From: Bacteroidota bacterium
Lineage (GTDB): Bacteria > Bacteroidota > Bacteroidia > NS11-12g > UBA9320
Reading direction: 5' to 3'
Length of the DNA stretch: 64,000 nucleotides
Assembly: GCA_024679565.1 (NCBI GenBank)
Contig: JAIBDD010000008.1
Span: 1-64,000, forward strand
Position numbers and translations under genes: made by a program. Of the stretch, positions 56,660 through 64,000 are shown piece after piece. A model generated the notes under the pieces. The model was not told the origin of the DNA, did not search any database, and was given only the letters and a program-made list of their open reading frames with translations. Numbering within the stretch: position 1 is the first letter of the stretch; the number at the start of each line of letters is the position of its first letter.

Positions 56660-57966
56660 TTGATTGTTTCTCGACCGATTGAGTAATAAGTAAACCCTTG
56701 TTCAGTCATTTTATTCAAGTTAAATAAATTTCGCCCATCAAAAACAGTTTTGTTTTTTAAGGCATTTGCAATTCGCTCAAAGTTAGGGTTTCTGAATTCA
56801 GACCATTCTGTGGCGATGATTAAAGCGTCTGCTGATTCTAGGCAAGTATACATGTCTTCAGCAAAAGAGATCTTATCTCCAACAACACCTTTAACATTTG
56901 CCATTGCTTCTGGATCAAAAGCCGTAACTGTAGCACCTGCGGCAACAAGTTCGTCAATTAAATATAACGCTGGGGCTTCACGAATGTCGTCCGTATTTGG
57001 CTTAAACGCCAATCCCCACAAAGCAAAGTGTTTGCCAGAAAGGTCTTCAGCAAAATGCGTTTTTACCTTTGGAATCAAAAATGTTTTTTGAGATTCATTA
57101 ACCTCTTCAACAGCATTCAAAATTTTAAAATCGTAATCCACTTCGGCTGAGCTTCTAACCAATGCTTTCACATCTTTTGGGAAACATGAGCCACCATAAC
57201 CGATTCCTGGAAATAAGAACCTGTTACCTATTCTCGTATCAGTACCAATACCTTTACGTACTTTGTCAACGTCAGCACCTACCAATTCACAAACACGTGC
57301 AATTTCATTCATGAATGTGATTTTTGTTGCCAAAAATGAATTCGCTGCATATTTGGTGAGTTCAGCAGATTTTTCATCCATAAAAATTACTGGATTGCCT
57401 TGTCTCACAAACGGTGCGTATAATTCGTGCATTAATTTTTCAGCACGTTCTGAACTACAACCAACCACAACACGATCAGGTTTCATGAAGTCGTCTACGG
57501 CAACTCCCTCTCTTAAAAACTCTGGGTTAGAAACGATGTCGAATTCGCCAAAGTAGTTGGCTGCAACCGCATTGTGCACCTTTTGTGCAGTCCCTACCGG
57601 TACAGTACTTTTGTCAACAATAACCTTGTATTCGGTCATTATTTTTCCCAAATGTTCTGCAACACCCAATACATATGAAAGGTCGGCTGAACCATCTTCT
57701 CCTGGAGGGGTTGGAAGCGCTAAGAAAATTATTTTCGCTTCTTTAATAGCATCTTCTATATCGGTGGTAAAGTGAAGTCTACCCTCTTTAAGGTTTCGTT
57801 CAAATAGTTTTTCTAGTCCAGGCTCGTAAATCGTTATTTTACCTGATCGAAGACTATTTACCTTGTTTTCGTCAATGTCGACACAGGTTACATGATTGCC
57901 GGTTTCGGCAAAACAAGTACCAGAAACTAATCCAACATAACCGGTTCCAATTACTGCAATTTTCAT
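56656..57966 (-). CDS. ugd: UDP-glucose 6-dehydrogenase
   Basis: The 436-residue enzyme has the N-terminal NAD motif [15 protein letters not shown], the catalytic Cys in [12 protein letters not shown] and the C-terminal substrate domain ([18 protein letters not shown]). It oxidises UDP-glucose to UDP-glucuronate, supplying the adjacent decarboxylase. A UDP-N-acetylhexosamine dehydrogenase is the main alternative for this family, but the UXS neighbour favours Ugd. The operon order is aminotransferase, ugd, decarboxylase. Confidence 0.95.
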   Translation of the reverse strand: MKIAVIGTGYVGLVSGTCFAETGNHVTCVDIDENKVNSLRSGKITIYEPGLEKLFERNLKEGRLHFTTDIEDAIKEAKIIFLALPTPPGEDGSADLSYVLGVAEHLGKIMTEYKVIVDKSTVPVGTAQKVHNAVAANYFGEFDIVSNPEFLREGVAVDDFMKPDRVVVGCSSERAEKLMHELYAPFVRQGNPVIFMDEKSAELTKYAANSFLATKITFMNEIARVCELVGADVDKVRKGIGTDTRIGNRFLFPGIGYGGSCFPKDVKALVRSSAEVDYDFKILNAVEEVNESQKTFLIPKVKTHFAEDLSGKHFALWGLAFKPNTDDIREAPALYLIDELVAAGATVTAFDPEAMANVKGVVGDKISFAEDMYTCLESADALIIATEWSEFRNPNFERIANALKNKTVFDGRNLFNLNKMTEQGFTYYSIGRETIK

Positions 57967-57970
57967 TTAT

Positions 57971-59077
57971 CTAAGCGAAATTTAATAAGGTTTCTATCAC
58001 CTTTTGTTGTTGATCTATTGTTAATTCTGTGCTCATCGGTAACGATAATACACGGGTGCAAAGGTCATCAGTAACAGGGAAATTTCCAACTCCTTTGTAC
58101 GCCTCTTGTTCATTGAGCGGAACAGGGTAATACACCATACTTGGAATACCATTGTCTGCAAGATGTTGTTTAAGAGCATCTCTGTTTAAGTCATGGATTT
58201 TCAATGTATACTGATGGAATACATGTGTTGATTTTAGGTCCCTGTAGGGTATTTCTAAAGCAGGATGATTAGCAAAAGCCTCGTCATAACGATTTGCTAC
58301 CTGTTGACGTGCAGCACTGTATTCATCCAAATACTTCAGTTTAACATCTAGTATGGCTGCCTGAACAGTGTCTAATCTTGAGTTTACTCCAACAACGCTG
58401 TGGTAGTATTTTTTCTTTTGACCATGATTACAAATCATTCTGGCTTTTTCAGCTAAGTCATCGTCGTTCGTAAAAATGGCACCGCCATCGCCATAGCAAC
58501 CAAGGTTTTTTGAAGGGAAAAACGACGTTGTTCCAAAGTGCCCCATTGTGCCCGCACCTCTAACTTCACCGTTTAATGTGTAATTTGCACCTATAGCCTG
58601 AGCGGTATCTTCCACTACATAAATGTTGTGCTGTTTACAAATGCTTAATATGGTTTCCATGTCTGCACACTGGCCAAACAAGTGCACCGGCACTACGGCT
58701 TTTGTTTTAGCCGTAATAGCTGATTCGAATGCGGTAGTGTCAATTTGAAACGTTTTAGAATCTACATCCACCAACACAGGAACCAATCCTAATAAAGCAA
58801 TAACTTCAGCGGTGGCAACGTACGTAAAGCACGGAACGATTACCTCGTCACCGGGCTTTAGGTTTAGCGCCATGAAGGCAACTTGCAGCGCATCAGTTCC
58901 GTTGGCACACGGTATAACGTGTTTTACACCCACGTATGATTCTAGGTTTTGTGCAAACTGTTTTACACGTGGACCATTAATGAAGGTTGTAGAGTCAATC
59001 ACTTCTTGGATCGCCTCATTTATTTCATTGCTTATTTTGAGATACTGACCTTTTAGGTCAACCATCTGTATCGACAT
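57971..59077 (-). CDS. DegT/DnrJ/EryC1/StrS-family sugar aminotransferase
   Basis: The 368-residue PLP enzyme has the internal aldimine Lys190 in FFPSKNLG, the cofactor segments CANGTDALQVA and FTYVATAEVIA, and EDTAQAIGA with the PLP-binding Asp. The family transaminates nucleotide-linked keto-sugars for surface polysaccharides; this protein resembles WbpE-type members. It is the first gene of the minus-strand sugar operon, four bases before ugd, with a palindrome just upstream of the start. Confidence 0.93.
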   Translation of the reverse strand: MSIQMVDLKGQYLKISNEINEAIQEVIDSTTFINGPRVKQFAQNLESYVGVKHVIPCANGTDALQVAFMALNLKPGDEVIVPCFTYVATAEVIALLGLVPVLVDVDSKTFQIDTTAFESAITAKTKAVVPVHLFGQCADMETILSICKQHNIYVVEDTAQAIGANYTLNGEVRGAGTMGHFGTTSFFPSKNLGCYGDGGAIFTNDDDLAEKARMICNHGQKKKYYHSVVGVNSRLDTVQAAILDVKLKYLDEYSAARQQVANRYDEAFANHPALEIPYRDLKSTHVFHQYTLKIHDLNRDALKQHLADNGIPSMVYYPVPLNEQEAYKGVGNFPVTDDLCTRVLSLPMSTELTIDQQQKVIETLLNFA

Positions 59078-59085
59078 ACCTTAGT

Positions 59086-59103
59086 AATATTGCACGCAAT
59101 ATT
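59086..59103. promoter_or_regulatory. Perfect 18-base palindrome between divergent sugar and waaA operons
   Basis: AATATTGC (59086-59093), two bases, and GCAATATT (59096-59103) form a perfect inverted repeat nine bases upstream of the aminotransferase ATG. A minus-strand AAGATTTG box (59107-59114) adjoins it, so the repeat would overlap the transcription start, as a repressor operator would. Confidence 0.45.
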
Positions 59104-59162
59104 AACCAAATCTTAACCTTATACCCTGAATTTTACGTTATTTGCCACGTTAAATCCGTACA

Positions 59163-59933
59163 ATGAAAACCCATTTACTGCGTCTCACCATCATCACCCT
59201 CTTTGTTGCCATTTGTGGTACTGTTTCTGGACAACAGAAAACGGTATTTCCTAAAAAACAAGGATACCTGTTTGATATACAATATGGCGTTCAATCACCA
59301 AAGGGAGATTTAGAAGATCGATTTGGTTGGAACTCTACCCTGGGTTTCGGAGCACGTTATAAATTTGAATCGGGCTGGACAGCCGGATTTAAATACAATT
59401 GGATGTTTGGGAATAATGTTAAAGAAAGAAACATGTTTGACTCAATCGTTGGGCCAACAGGTGAGATTTTTGATAAAGATGGGTTGTTCTCAGTTATACG
59501 TTTAAATCAGCGTGGACATACGTTGACAATGAATGGGGGAAGACTTTTTCCAGTGCTTAAAAACAACAAAAACTCTGGTATTTTGGTTGACGTTGGATTT
59601 GGGTTTATGCTCCACAGAATTGACATTTTTGCCTCGTCACTAACGGTACCTCAGGTAACCGAAGATTATGAAAAGGGGTACGACCGGCTATCTGGTGGCA
59701 TAGCGCTTAATCAATTTATTGGGTACCAGCATTTAGATCCAAAGAAACGTGTAAACTTTCAAGTTGGTTTTAGCTTTCAACAAGCCTTTACCAAAAGTAT
59801 GCGCACTATAGATTTTGATACACGAACCTATAACCCACTCAAAAGGACTGACCTATTACAAGGTGTCCGTATTGGGATTATTCTACCCGTGTATACTAAG
59901 AAATTAAGCGAAGAAGAATATTTTATTGATTGA
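59163..59933 (+). CDS. Outer-membrane beta-barrel protein upstream of waaA
   Basis: The 256-residue product has a signal peptide (1-24, cleaved near VSGQ) and then about ten alternating amphipathic strands (GYLFDIQYGVQSPKG, LGFGARYKFESGWTAGFKY, GILVDVGFGFML, VNFQVGFSFQQAF), as expected for a small outer-membrane barrel. The function is unknown, but proteins of this kind are found beside LPS genes in this phylum. The stop overlaps the waaA start (TGATG), so the two are translationally coupled. Confidence 0.8.
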   Translation: MKTHLLRLTIITLFVAICGTVSGQQKTVFPKKQGYLFDIQYGVQSPKGDLEDRFGWNSTLGFGARYKFESGWTAGFKYNWMFGNNVKERNMFDSIVGPTGEIFDKDGLFSVIRLNQRGHTLTMNGGRLFPVLKNNKNSGILVDVGFGFMLHRIDIFASSLTVPQVTEDYEKGYDRLSGGIALNQFIGYQHLDPKKRVNFQVGFSFQQAFTKSMRTIDFDTRTYNPLKRTDLLQGVRIGIILPVYTKKLSEEEYFID

Positions 59934-61177
59934 TGCGTATTCTGTATACGCTCATAGTTGAATTTGCAAGGTATTTTTTGCCTTTAGTTGCTGGGTTTAA
60001 TCAAAAAATAAAAAGGTTTCAAAATCAACGAGAAACCACGTTTAAAGATATTTCAGAATGGAAGCGTAATCAGTCTTCAAAACCGGTAATGTGGTTACAT
60101 TGTGCTTCTCTTGGCGAGTACGAAATGATTGTTCCACTTATTTCTGACAGCGAAGTACAAAGCAAATTTGAGGTAGTTGTTAGCTTTTTTTCAGCATCCG
60201 GTTACGATCACGCTAAAACAGAAGGAATAGTACGCGGCAAATTCTACCTGCCACTCGACAGAATTGGAGCTATGAAACAATTGGTTTCACAAGTCAATCC
60301 TTCGGTATTTGTATTGGTAAAGTATGACTTTTGGTTGAATTTAATGCGGGCATTAAATAAAAGTGATTGTACAAATGTGGTAGTTAACGGTCAATTCAGA
60401 ACAGGTCAATTTATTACTTCAGCCTTAGGTTCTCCTTGGCGCAACCAGTTGAAGAAGTTCCATAGAATTTACGTTCAATATGAATCATCAATGAAGGTGC
60501 TCGAAAGTTTAAGCTTTGAAAACACGACGTTGTCAAATGATTTACGCTACGACCGTGCAATGCAATTAAAAACAAAGAATCATGAGATTCCTTCGATTGC
60601 TGCTTTTACAAAAAACCAACCTACGCTTATTTTAGGAAGTTCGTGGCCAGAAGAGGAATATATTGCACTGCAATACTTGACAGATTTTAACACAGACATT
60701 AAGGCCATAATTGCGCCACATGATGTAAGTCAAACTAATATTAAAAGGATTCAAAACGCCTATCAGCACCTAAGGCCTAAGCTATTTACAGATTCAGATG
60801 ATTTCACGGAGTCACGTGTAGTCATACTCAACACCATTGGCCACCTGTCAAGCGCTTACCAATATGCTACCGTTGCATTTGTGGGTGGAGCGTTTGGAAA
60901 AGGGTTGCACAATGTGCTAGAAGCCGCCGTACACGGACTACCAATTTTTTCAGGTAACAATATTGACAAGTTCCCTGAAGCAAAAACATTACAAAAATTG
61001 GGTGTACTCCACCCAGTAGATCAAGATCCACGTCATTTCCTTGAACTCATAGGTGTGTATGACCAACAAGGAACGTCAAATAAAGTAGTCGAGGAGATAT
61101 TAAGAAAATGGTTTGAAGAACAAACCGGTCATTCAGAGGAAATAGCCCGCTATGTATGTGGGTTAAACCTCAACTAA
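59933..61177 (+). CDS. waaA: 3-deoxy-D-manno-octulosonic acid (Kdo) transferase
   Basis: I start at ATG 59933, overlapping the previous stop; the track adds one TTG codon. The 414-residue glycosyltransferase has a single N-terminal membrane anchor, the acceptor-side segment LHCASLGEYEMIVPL with the catalytic Glu, FFSASGYDHAK and the GT-B C-terminal motif AFVGGAFGKGLHNVLEAAVHGLP. It adds Kdo to lipid A at the inner membrane. Its 3' end overlaps the convergent DUF805 gene by 15 bases. Confidence 0.95.
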   Translation: MRILYTLIVEFARYFLPLVAGFNQKIKRFQNQRETTFKDISEWKRNQSSKPVMWLHCASLGEYEMIVPLISDSEVQSKFEVVVSFFSASGYDHAKTEGIVRGKFYLPLDRIGAMKQLVSQVNPSVFVLVKYDFWLNLMRALNKSDCTNVVVNGQFRTGQFITSALGSPWRNQLKKFHRIYVQYESSMKVLESLSFENTTLSNDLRYDRAMQLKTKNHEIPSIAAFTKNQPTLILGSSWPEEEYIALQYLTDFNTDIKAIIAPHDVSQTNIKRIQNAYQHLRPKLFTDSDDFTESRVVILNTIGHLSSAYQYATVAFVGGAFGKGLHNVLEAAVHGLPIFSGNNIDKFPEAKTLQKLGVLHPVDQDPRHFLELIGVYDQQGTSNKVVEEILRKWFEEQTGHSEEIARYVCGLNLN

Positions 61178-61525
61178 ATGATCAGAATCATTGTCCTCAT
61201 TGCCCAACCCTTTTGGATTAGGACCATATTCATTAGGCCCATGAACACTGTCGGTAGCGGCCAAAATGATATTGTAGATTGGGATTAACAAGTACCATCC
61301 ACTTTTTCCAACATCGTGCATTCTTCTAACCCACACAGCTAAGTAAGGGATCAAAATCGCAAGACCATAGATTGTAGACAAAAAGGGTAGGTTTATTTTC
61401 AGACCTATAAACATCAAGGCGTAGTTAATGATGAGGTTAATCAAAAAGAACATCCAAAACTCTTTACGTCTTGCTCGTCCATCAAACTCTGCGTAGCTCC
61501 GTAGAACTTTTAAGTACCATTCCAT
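61163..61525 (-). CDS. DUF805-family membrane protein
   Basis: The 120-residue protein is a typical DUF805: the N-terminal SYAEFDGRARRKEFWMFFL motif, three membrane helices and VRRMHDVGKSGW between helices 2 and 3, then a short acidic Asn/Gly/Asp-rich C terminus. The function is unknown. A TATATTTG promoter box lies 15 bases before the ATG. Confidence 0.92.
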   Translation of the reverse strand: MEWYLKVLRSYAEFDGRARRKEFWMFFLINLIINYALMFIGLKINLPFLSTIYGLAILIPYLAVWVRRMHDVGKSGWYLLIPIYNIILAATDSVHGPNEYGPNPKGLGNEDNDSDHLVEV

Positions 61526-61539
61526 ATTTTTATTTTTTC

Positions 61540-61566
61540 CAAATATAGAGAATACATTAAAAACAA
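61540..61566 (-). promoter_or_regulatory. Candidate promoter of the DUF805 gene
   Basis: TTG (61564-61566), a 16-base spacer and TATATTTG (61540-61547) on the minus strand match the Bacteroidota consensus, 15 bases before the gene start. Confidence 0.4.
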
Positions 61567-61663
61567 TGTTTTAACTGAGTTTGAACCAAACTAACTGCAT
61601 TGTTGTCTTAAAAATGTTTCTGGCTTTAGTCTTTGTGCTGAAGTGCTATTAAATTGCACAGCT

Positions 61664-64000
61664 ATGTATACGAATCGATTTACCAGTTTATTTTTCAGTT
61701 TCATCTTTTTGGGTTTTGCAACTATTGGTAGTGCACAAAAAAAGTCAAGTGAAAAAAAAAAGACAACCGCATTGAGTTCAACGACGTTTAATGGGCTTAA
61801 ATTTAGATCCGTTGGACCGGCACTTACCTCAGGCAGGGTAATTGATATTGCCGTAAATCCGAATAATTCGACTGAATATTTTGTTGCGGCTGCGTCAGGC
61901 GGCGTGTGGAAAACCAGTAACGCGGGAAACACCTATACCCCAGTATTTGACAAATATGGCAGCTATTCAATTGGCTGTGTTTCCATATCACCTTCCAATA
62001 CGAATGTTGTTTGGGTCGGAACTGGCGAAAACAACAACCAAAGAAGTGTGGCGTATGGAGATGGTGTATACAAATCGGAAGATGGCGGGAAAAGTTGGAA
62101 AAATATGGGCCTTAAGACGTCTGAGCACATAGGCAAAATTCTGATACACCCAACCAACAGCAACATTGTTTACGTGTCAAGTATGGGGCCACTTTGGAGT
62201 GCTGGTGGTGAACGAGGTATTTATAAAACGATTGATGGAGGTAAAAACTGGAAACAAGTATTTAAAATTGATAAACACACTGGCGTAGCAGACATGCAGA
62301 TGGATCCTCGGAATCCGGAGGTGATATACGCCGCCTCCCAACAACGACGAAGACATGTGTTCACCTACATTGGTGGAGGTCCTGGTTCTGGTGTTTTTAA
62401 GACGACCAATGGAGGCACATCTTGGGACACCATTAATAAGGGATTGCCAGCAGTAGATAAGGGTAGAATTGGTTTAGCACTTTCTCCGTCAGAACCTGAT
62501 ATTATTTATGCAATAGTTGAAGCCGCTGATGGAAAAGGAGGGTTTTATCGCTCAACCAACCAAGGAGCGAGCTGGAGCAAAATGAGCAAATACAAAACAA
62601 GCGGTAACTATTATCAAGAGATCGTTTGTGACCCGCTTGACAAGAACAAAGTTTTTGTAATGGATACTTGGTTACACCACACCATCGATGGCGGAAAAAC
62701 AGTGATTGCCACCGGAGAAAAGTCCAAACACGTAGACAATCATGCCATGTGGATTGATCCCGCAAATACTACACATTGGTTGGTGGGATGTGATGGCGGG
62801 TTATACGAGACATGGGACCATGGAAAAAACTGGCACTACAAAACCAATTTGCCTATAACTCAGTTTTACAAAGTAAGTTTCGACAACGCATCGCCCTTTT
62901 ACAATATTTACGGAGGCACACAAGACAACAACAGTCAAGGAGGGCCGTCACGAACTGTAAACGAACAAGGTATTTCCAACTATGACTGGTTCATTACCAA
63001 TGGCGGTGATGGATTCGAAACAGCGATAGATCCAGTTGACCCGAACATCGTTTATGCCCAATCGCAATATGGTTGGTTGGTTAGATACGATAAAAAAAGT
63101 GGTGAACGAACGGGTATAAAACCACAACACAAAAAAGGCGATCCTGCATTACGATGGAATTGGGATGCGCCGTTGATTGTTTCTCCGCACAATCATAAGC
63201 GACTTTATTTTGCTGCTAACAAAGTTTTTAGAAGTGATGATCAAGGAAATTCATGGAATGAAATCAGTCCTGATTTAACCCGACAGCTTGACCGTAATAA
63301 AATGAAAGTTATGGATAGGGTTTGGGAAGTTGGTGGCGTTGAAAAAAATAAGTCAACCACCATATTTGGCAACATAGTAGCCATGGACGAATCTCCAGTA
63401 CAAACAGGACTTTTATATATTGGAACAGATGATGGACTAATACAAATTACGGAAGACGATGGTAAAACATGGTTTAAAGTCGATGGTATATCTGGAGTTC
63501 CTGAAATGACGTATGTAAATTCTATCGTTTGCTCACAGCATGATGCAAACGTGGTGTATGCTGTTTTTAACAACCATAAACAAGGCGATTTCAAACCGTA
63601 TATAGCTCAATCAAACGATAAGGGTCGGACATGGACATTAATACAAGGAAACTTACCTAAGCGTGGAAGCGCATATGACGTTGCTGAAGACCATGTCAAC
63701 AAAAATCTTTTGTTTGCAGGTACCGAGTTTGGCGTCTTTTTCTCAATCAATAAAGGCAAAGAGTGGACACAGTTAAAGGCTGGATTGCCCACAATTGCGG
63801 TTCGTGATTTGGAAATTCAAAAGCGTGAAAGCGACCTAGTTCTAGGCACATTCGGTAGAAGTTTTTATGTTTTAGACGACTATTCAACGTTACGTCACTT
63901 TAGCCAAAATGATACGGCCAAGCCAGCAGTAATATATCCGATCAAAACGGCACTAATGTTCAACCAAAGCCGACCATTTGGGGGTCCAGGCAAGGCGTCA
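61664..64000 (+). CDS. Sortilin/VPS10 and BNR-repeat secreted protein, runs off window end
   Basis: The frame from ATG 61664 stays open to the last base of the window (779 codons), which is why the ORF track omits it. A signal peptide (about 1-25, ending GSAQ) is followed by FRSVGPALTSGRVIDIAVNP and repeated Asp-box motifs such as YKSEDGGKSW, YKTIDGGKNW, FKTTNGGTSW and YRSTNQGASW, the VPS10/glycosyl-hydrolase-type beta-propeller. Related Bacteroidota proteins are about 1000-1070 residues, so about 250 residues probably lie beyond the window. The function is unknown; glycosidase activity is often annotated but not shown. Confidence 0.88.
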   Translation, partial: MYTNRFTSLFFSFIFLGFATIGSAQKKSSEKKKTTALSSTTFNGLKFRSVGPALTSGRVIDIAVNPNNSTEYFVAAASGGVWKTSNAGNTYTPVFDKYGSYSIGCVSISPSNTNVVWVGTGENNNQRSVAYGDGVYKSEDGGKSWKNMGLKTSEHIGKILIHPTNSNIVYVSSMGPLWSAGGERGIYKTIDGGKNWKQVFKIDKHTGVADMQMDPRNPEVIYAASQQRRRHVFTYIGGGPGSGVFKTTNGGTSWDTINKGLPAVDKGRIGLALSPSEPDIIYAIVEAADGKGGFYRSTNQGASWSKMSKYKTSGNYYQEIVCDPLDKNKVFVMDTWLHHTIDGGKTVIATGEKSKHVDNHAMWIDPANTTHWLVGCDGGLYETWDHGKNWHYKTNLPITQFYKVSFDNASPFYNIYGGTQDNNSQGGPSRTVNEQGISNYDWFITNGGDGFETAIDPVDPNIVYAQSQYGWLVRYDKKSGERTGIKPQHKKGDPALRWNWDAPLIVSPHNHKRLYFAANKVFRSDDQGNSWNEISPDLTRQLDRNKMKVMDRVWEVGGVEKNKSTTIFGNIVAMDESPVQTGLLYIGTDDGLIQITEDDGKTWFKVDGISGVPEMTYVNSIVCSQHDANVVYAVFNNHKQGDFKPYIAQSNDKGRTWTLIQGNLPKRGSAYDVAEDHVNKNLLFAGTEFGVFFSINKGKEWTQLKAGLPTIAVRDLEIQKRESDLVLGTFGRSFYVLDDYSTLRHFSQNDTAKPAVIYPIKTALMFNQSRPFGGPGKAS

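Noticed and set aside
1-64000. Defence island, prophage, insertion sequence or integrative element
   Set aside because: I found no transposase, integrase, restriction, toxin-antitoxin or phage gene, and no direct repeats flanking a foreign block.

Overview
The window is AT-rich chromosomal DNA from a Bacteroidota bacterium, most likely a flavobacterium-like (Flavobacteriales) gliding or surface-active species. The reasons are the gliding ABC genes gldA, gldF and gldG, six proteins ending in type IX secretion (T9SS) type A sorting domains, the DUF6089 and OmpA 'PNPSFE' families, PspC and ECF sigma genes of the Bacteroidota type, and promoter-like TAnnTTTG boxes close to start codons. I see no rRNA, tRNA, CRISPR array, insertion sequence or prophage. 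Coding density is very high: no gap without a gene or gene remnant exceeds about 215 bases, and several convergent genes overlap at their 3' ends.

Layout. 1-9 kb: a 5'-truncated T9SS surface protein, a CDF metal exporter, a six-PKD secreted protein, a serine beta-lactamase-fold lipoprotein, a polytopic membrane protein beside a sterol desaturase/fatty acid hydroxylase, a cyclophilin lipoprotein and a low-molecular-weight tyrosine phosphatase. 9-20 kb: a secreted LmbE-type deacetylase coupled to the phosphatase gene, a decayed OmpA-family gene, a cyclophilin-pgk pair, and a six-gene minus-strand operon (small membrane protein, mutL, two rhomboids, EEP-family protein, O-methyltransferase). 20-27 kb: an operon of a large T9SS repeat protein followed by gldA, gldF and gldG. 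27-30 kb: tyrS with two flavin-related genes and a membrane protein. 30-35 kb: an ECF sigma gene, a membrane-anchored beta-barrel putative anti-sigma gene and a T9SS surface protein, all overlapping. 35-41 kb: PspC, pyrF, an RsmI-like methylase and tail-specific protease, then an M13 peptidase. 41-50 kb: a T9SS nuclease-like protein, a DUF6089 gene with two in-frame stops, and a giant thioester alpha-2-macroglobulin lipoprotein. 50-55 kb: AlkA-type glycosylase, T9SS esterase, hemW, a cold-shock-domain protein, a DEAD-box helicase and a TIGR01777 epimerase. 55-61 kb: a UDP-sugar operon (aminotransferase, ugd, UDP-glucuronate decarboxylase) diverging from an outer-membrane protein and waaA. 61-64 kb: DUF805, then a large sortilin/BNR-repeat protein that runs off the window end and is absent from the ORF track.

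The common theme is the cell envelope: T9SS cargo, gliding machinery, outer-membrane barrels, LPS and polysaccharide precursors, envelope proteases and an anti-protease. Housekeeping genes (pgk, tyrS, pyrF, mutL, hemW) are interspersed. I did not find a clearly new defence or mobile system. The most interesting items are the sigma/anti-sigma/surface-protein cassette, the T9SS protein co-transcribed with gldAFG, the hairpin ending at the alpha-2-macroglobulin start codon, the palindrome between the sugar and waaA operons, and three broken envelope genes.
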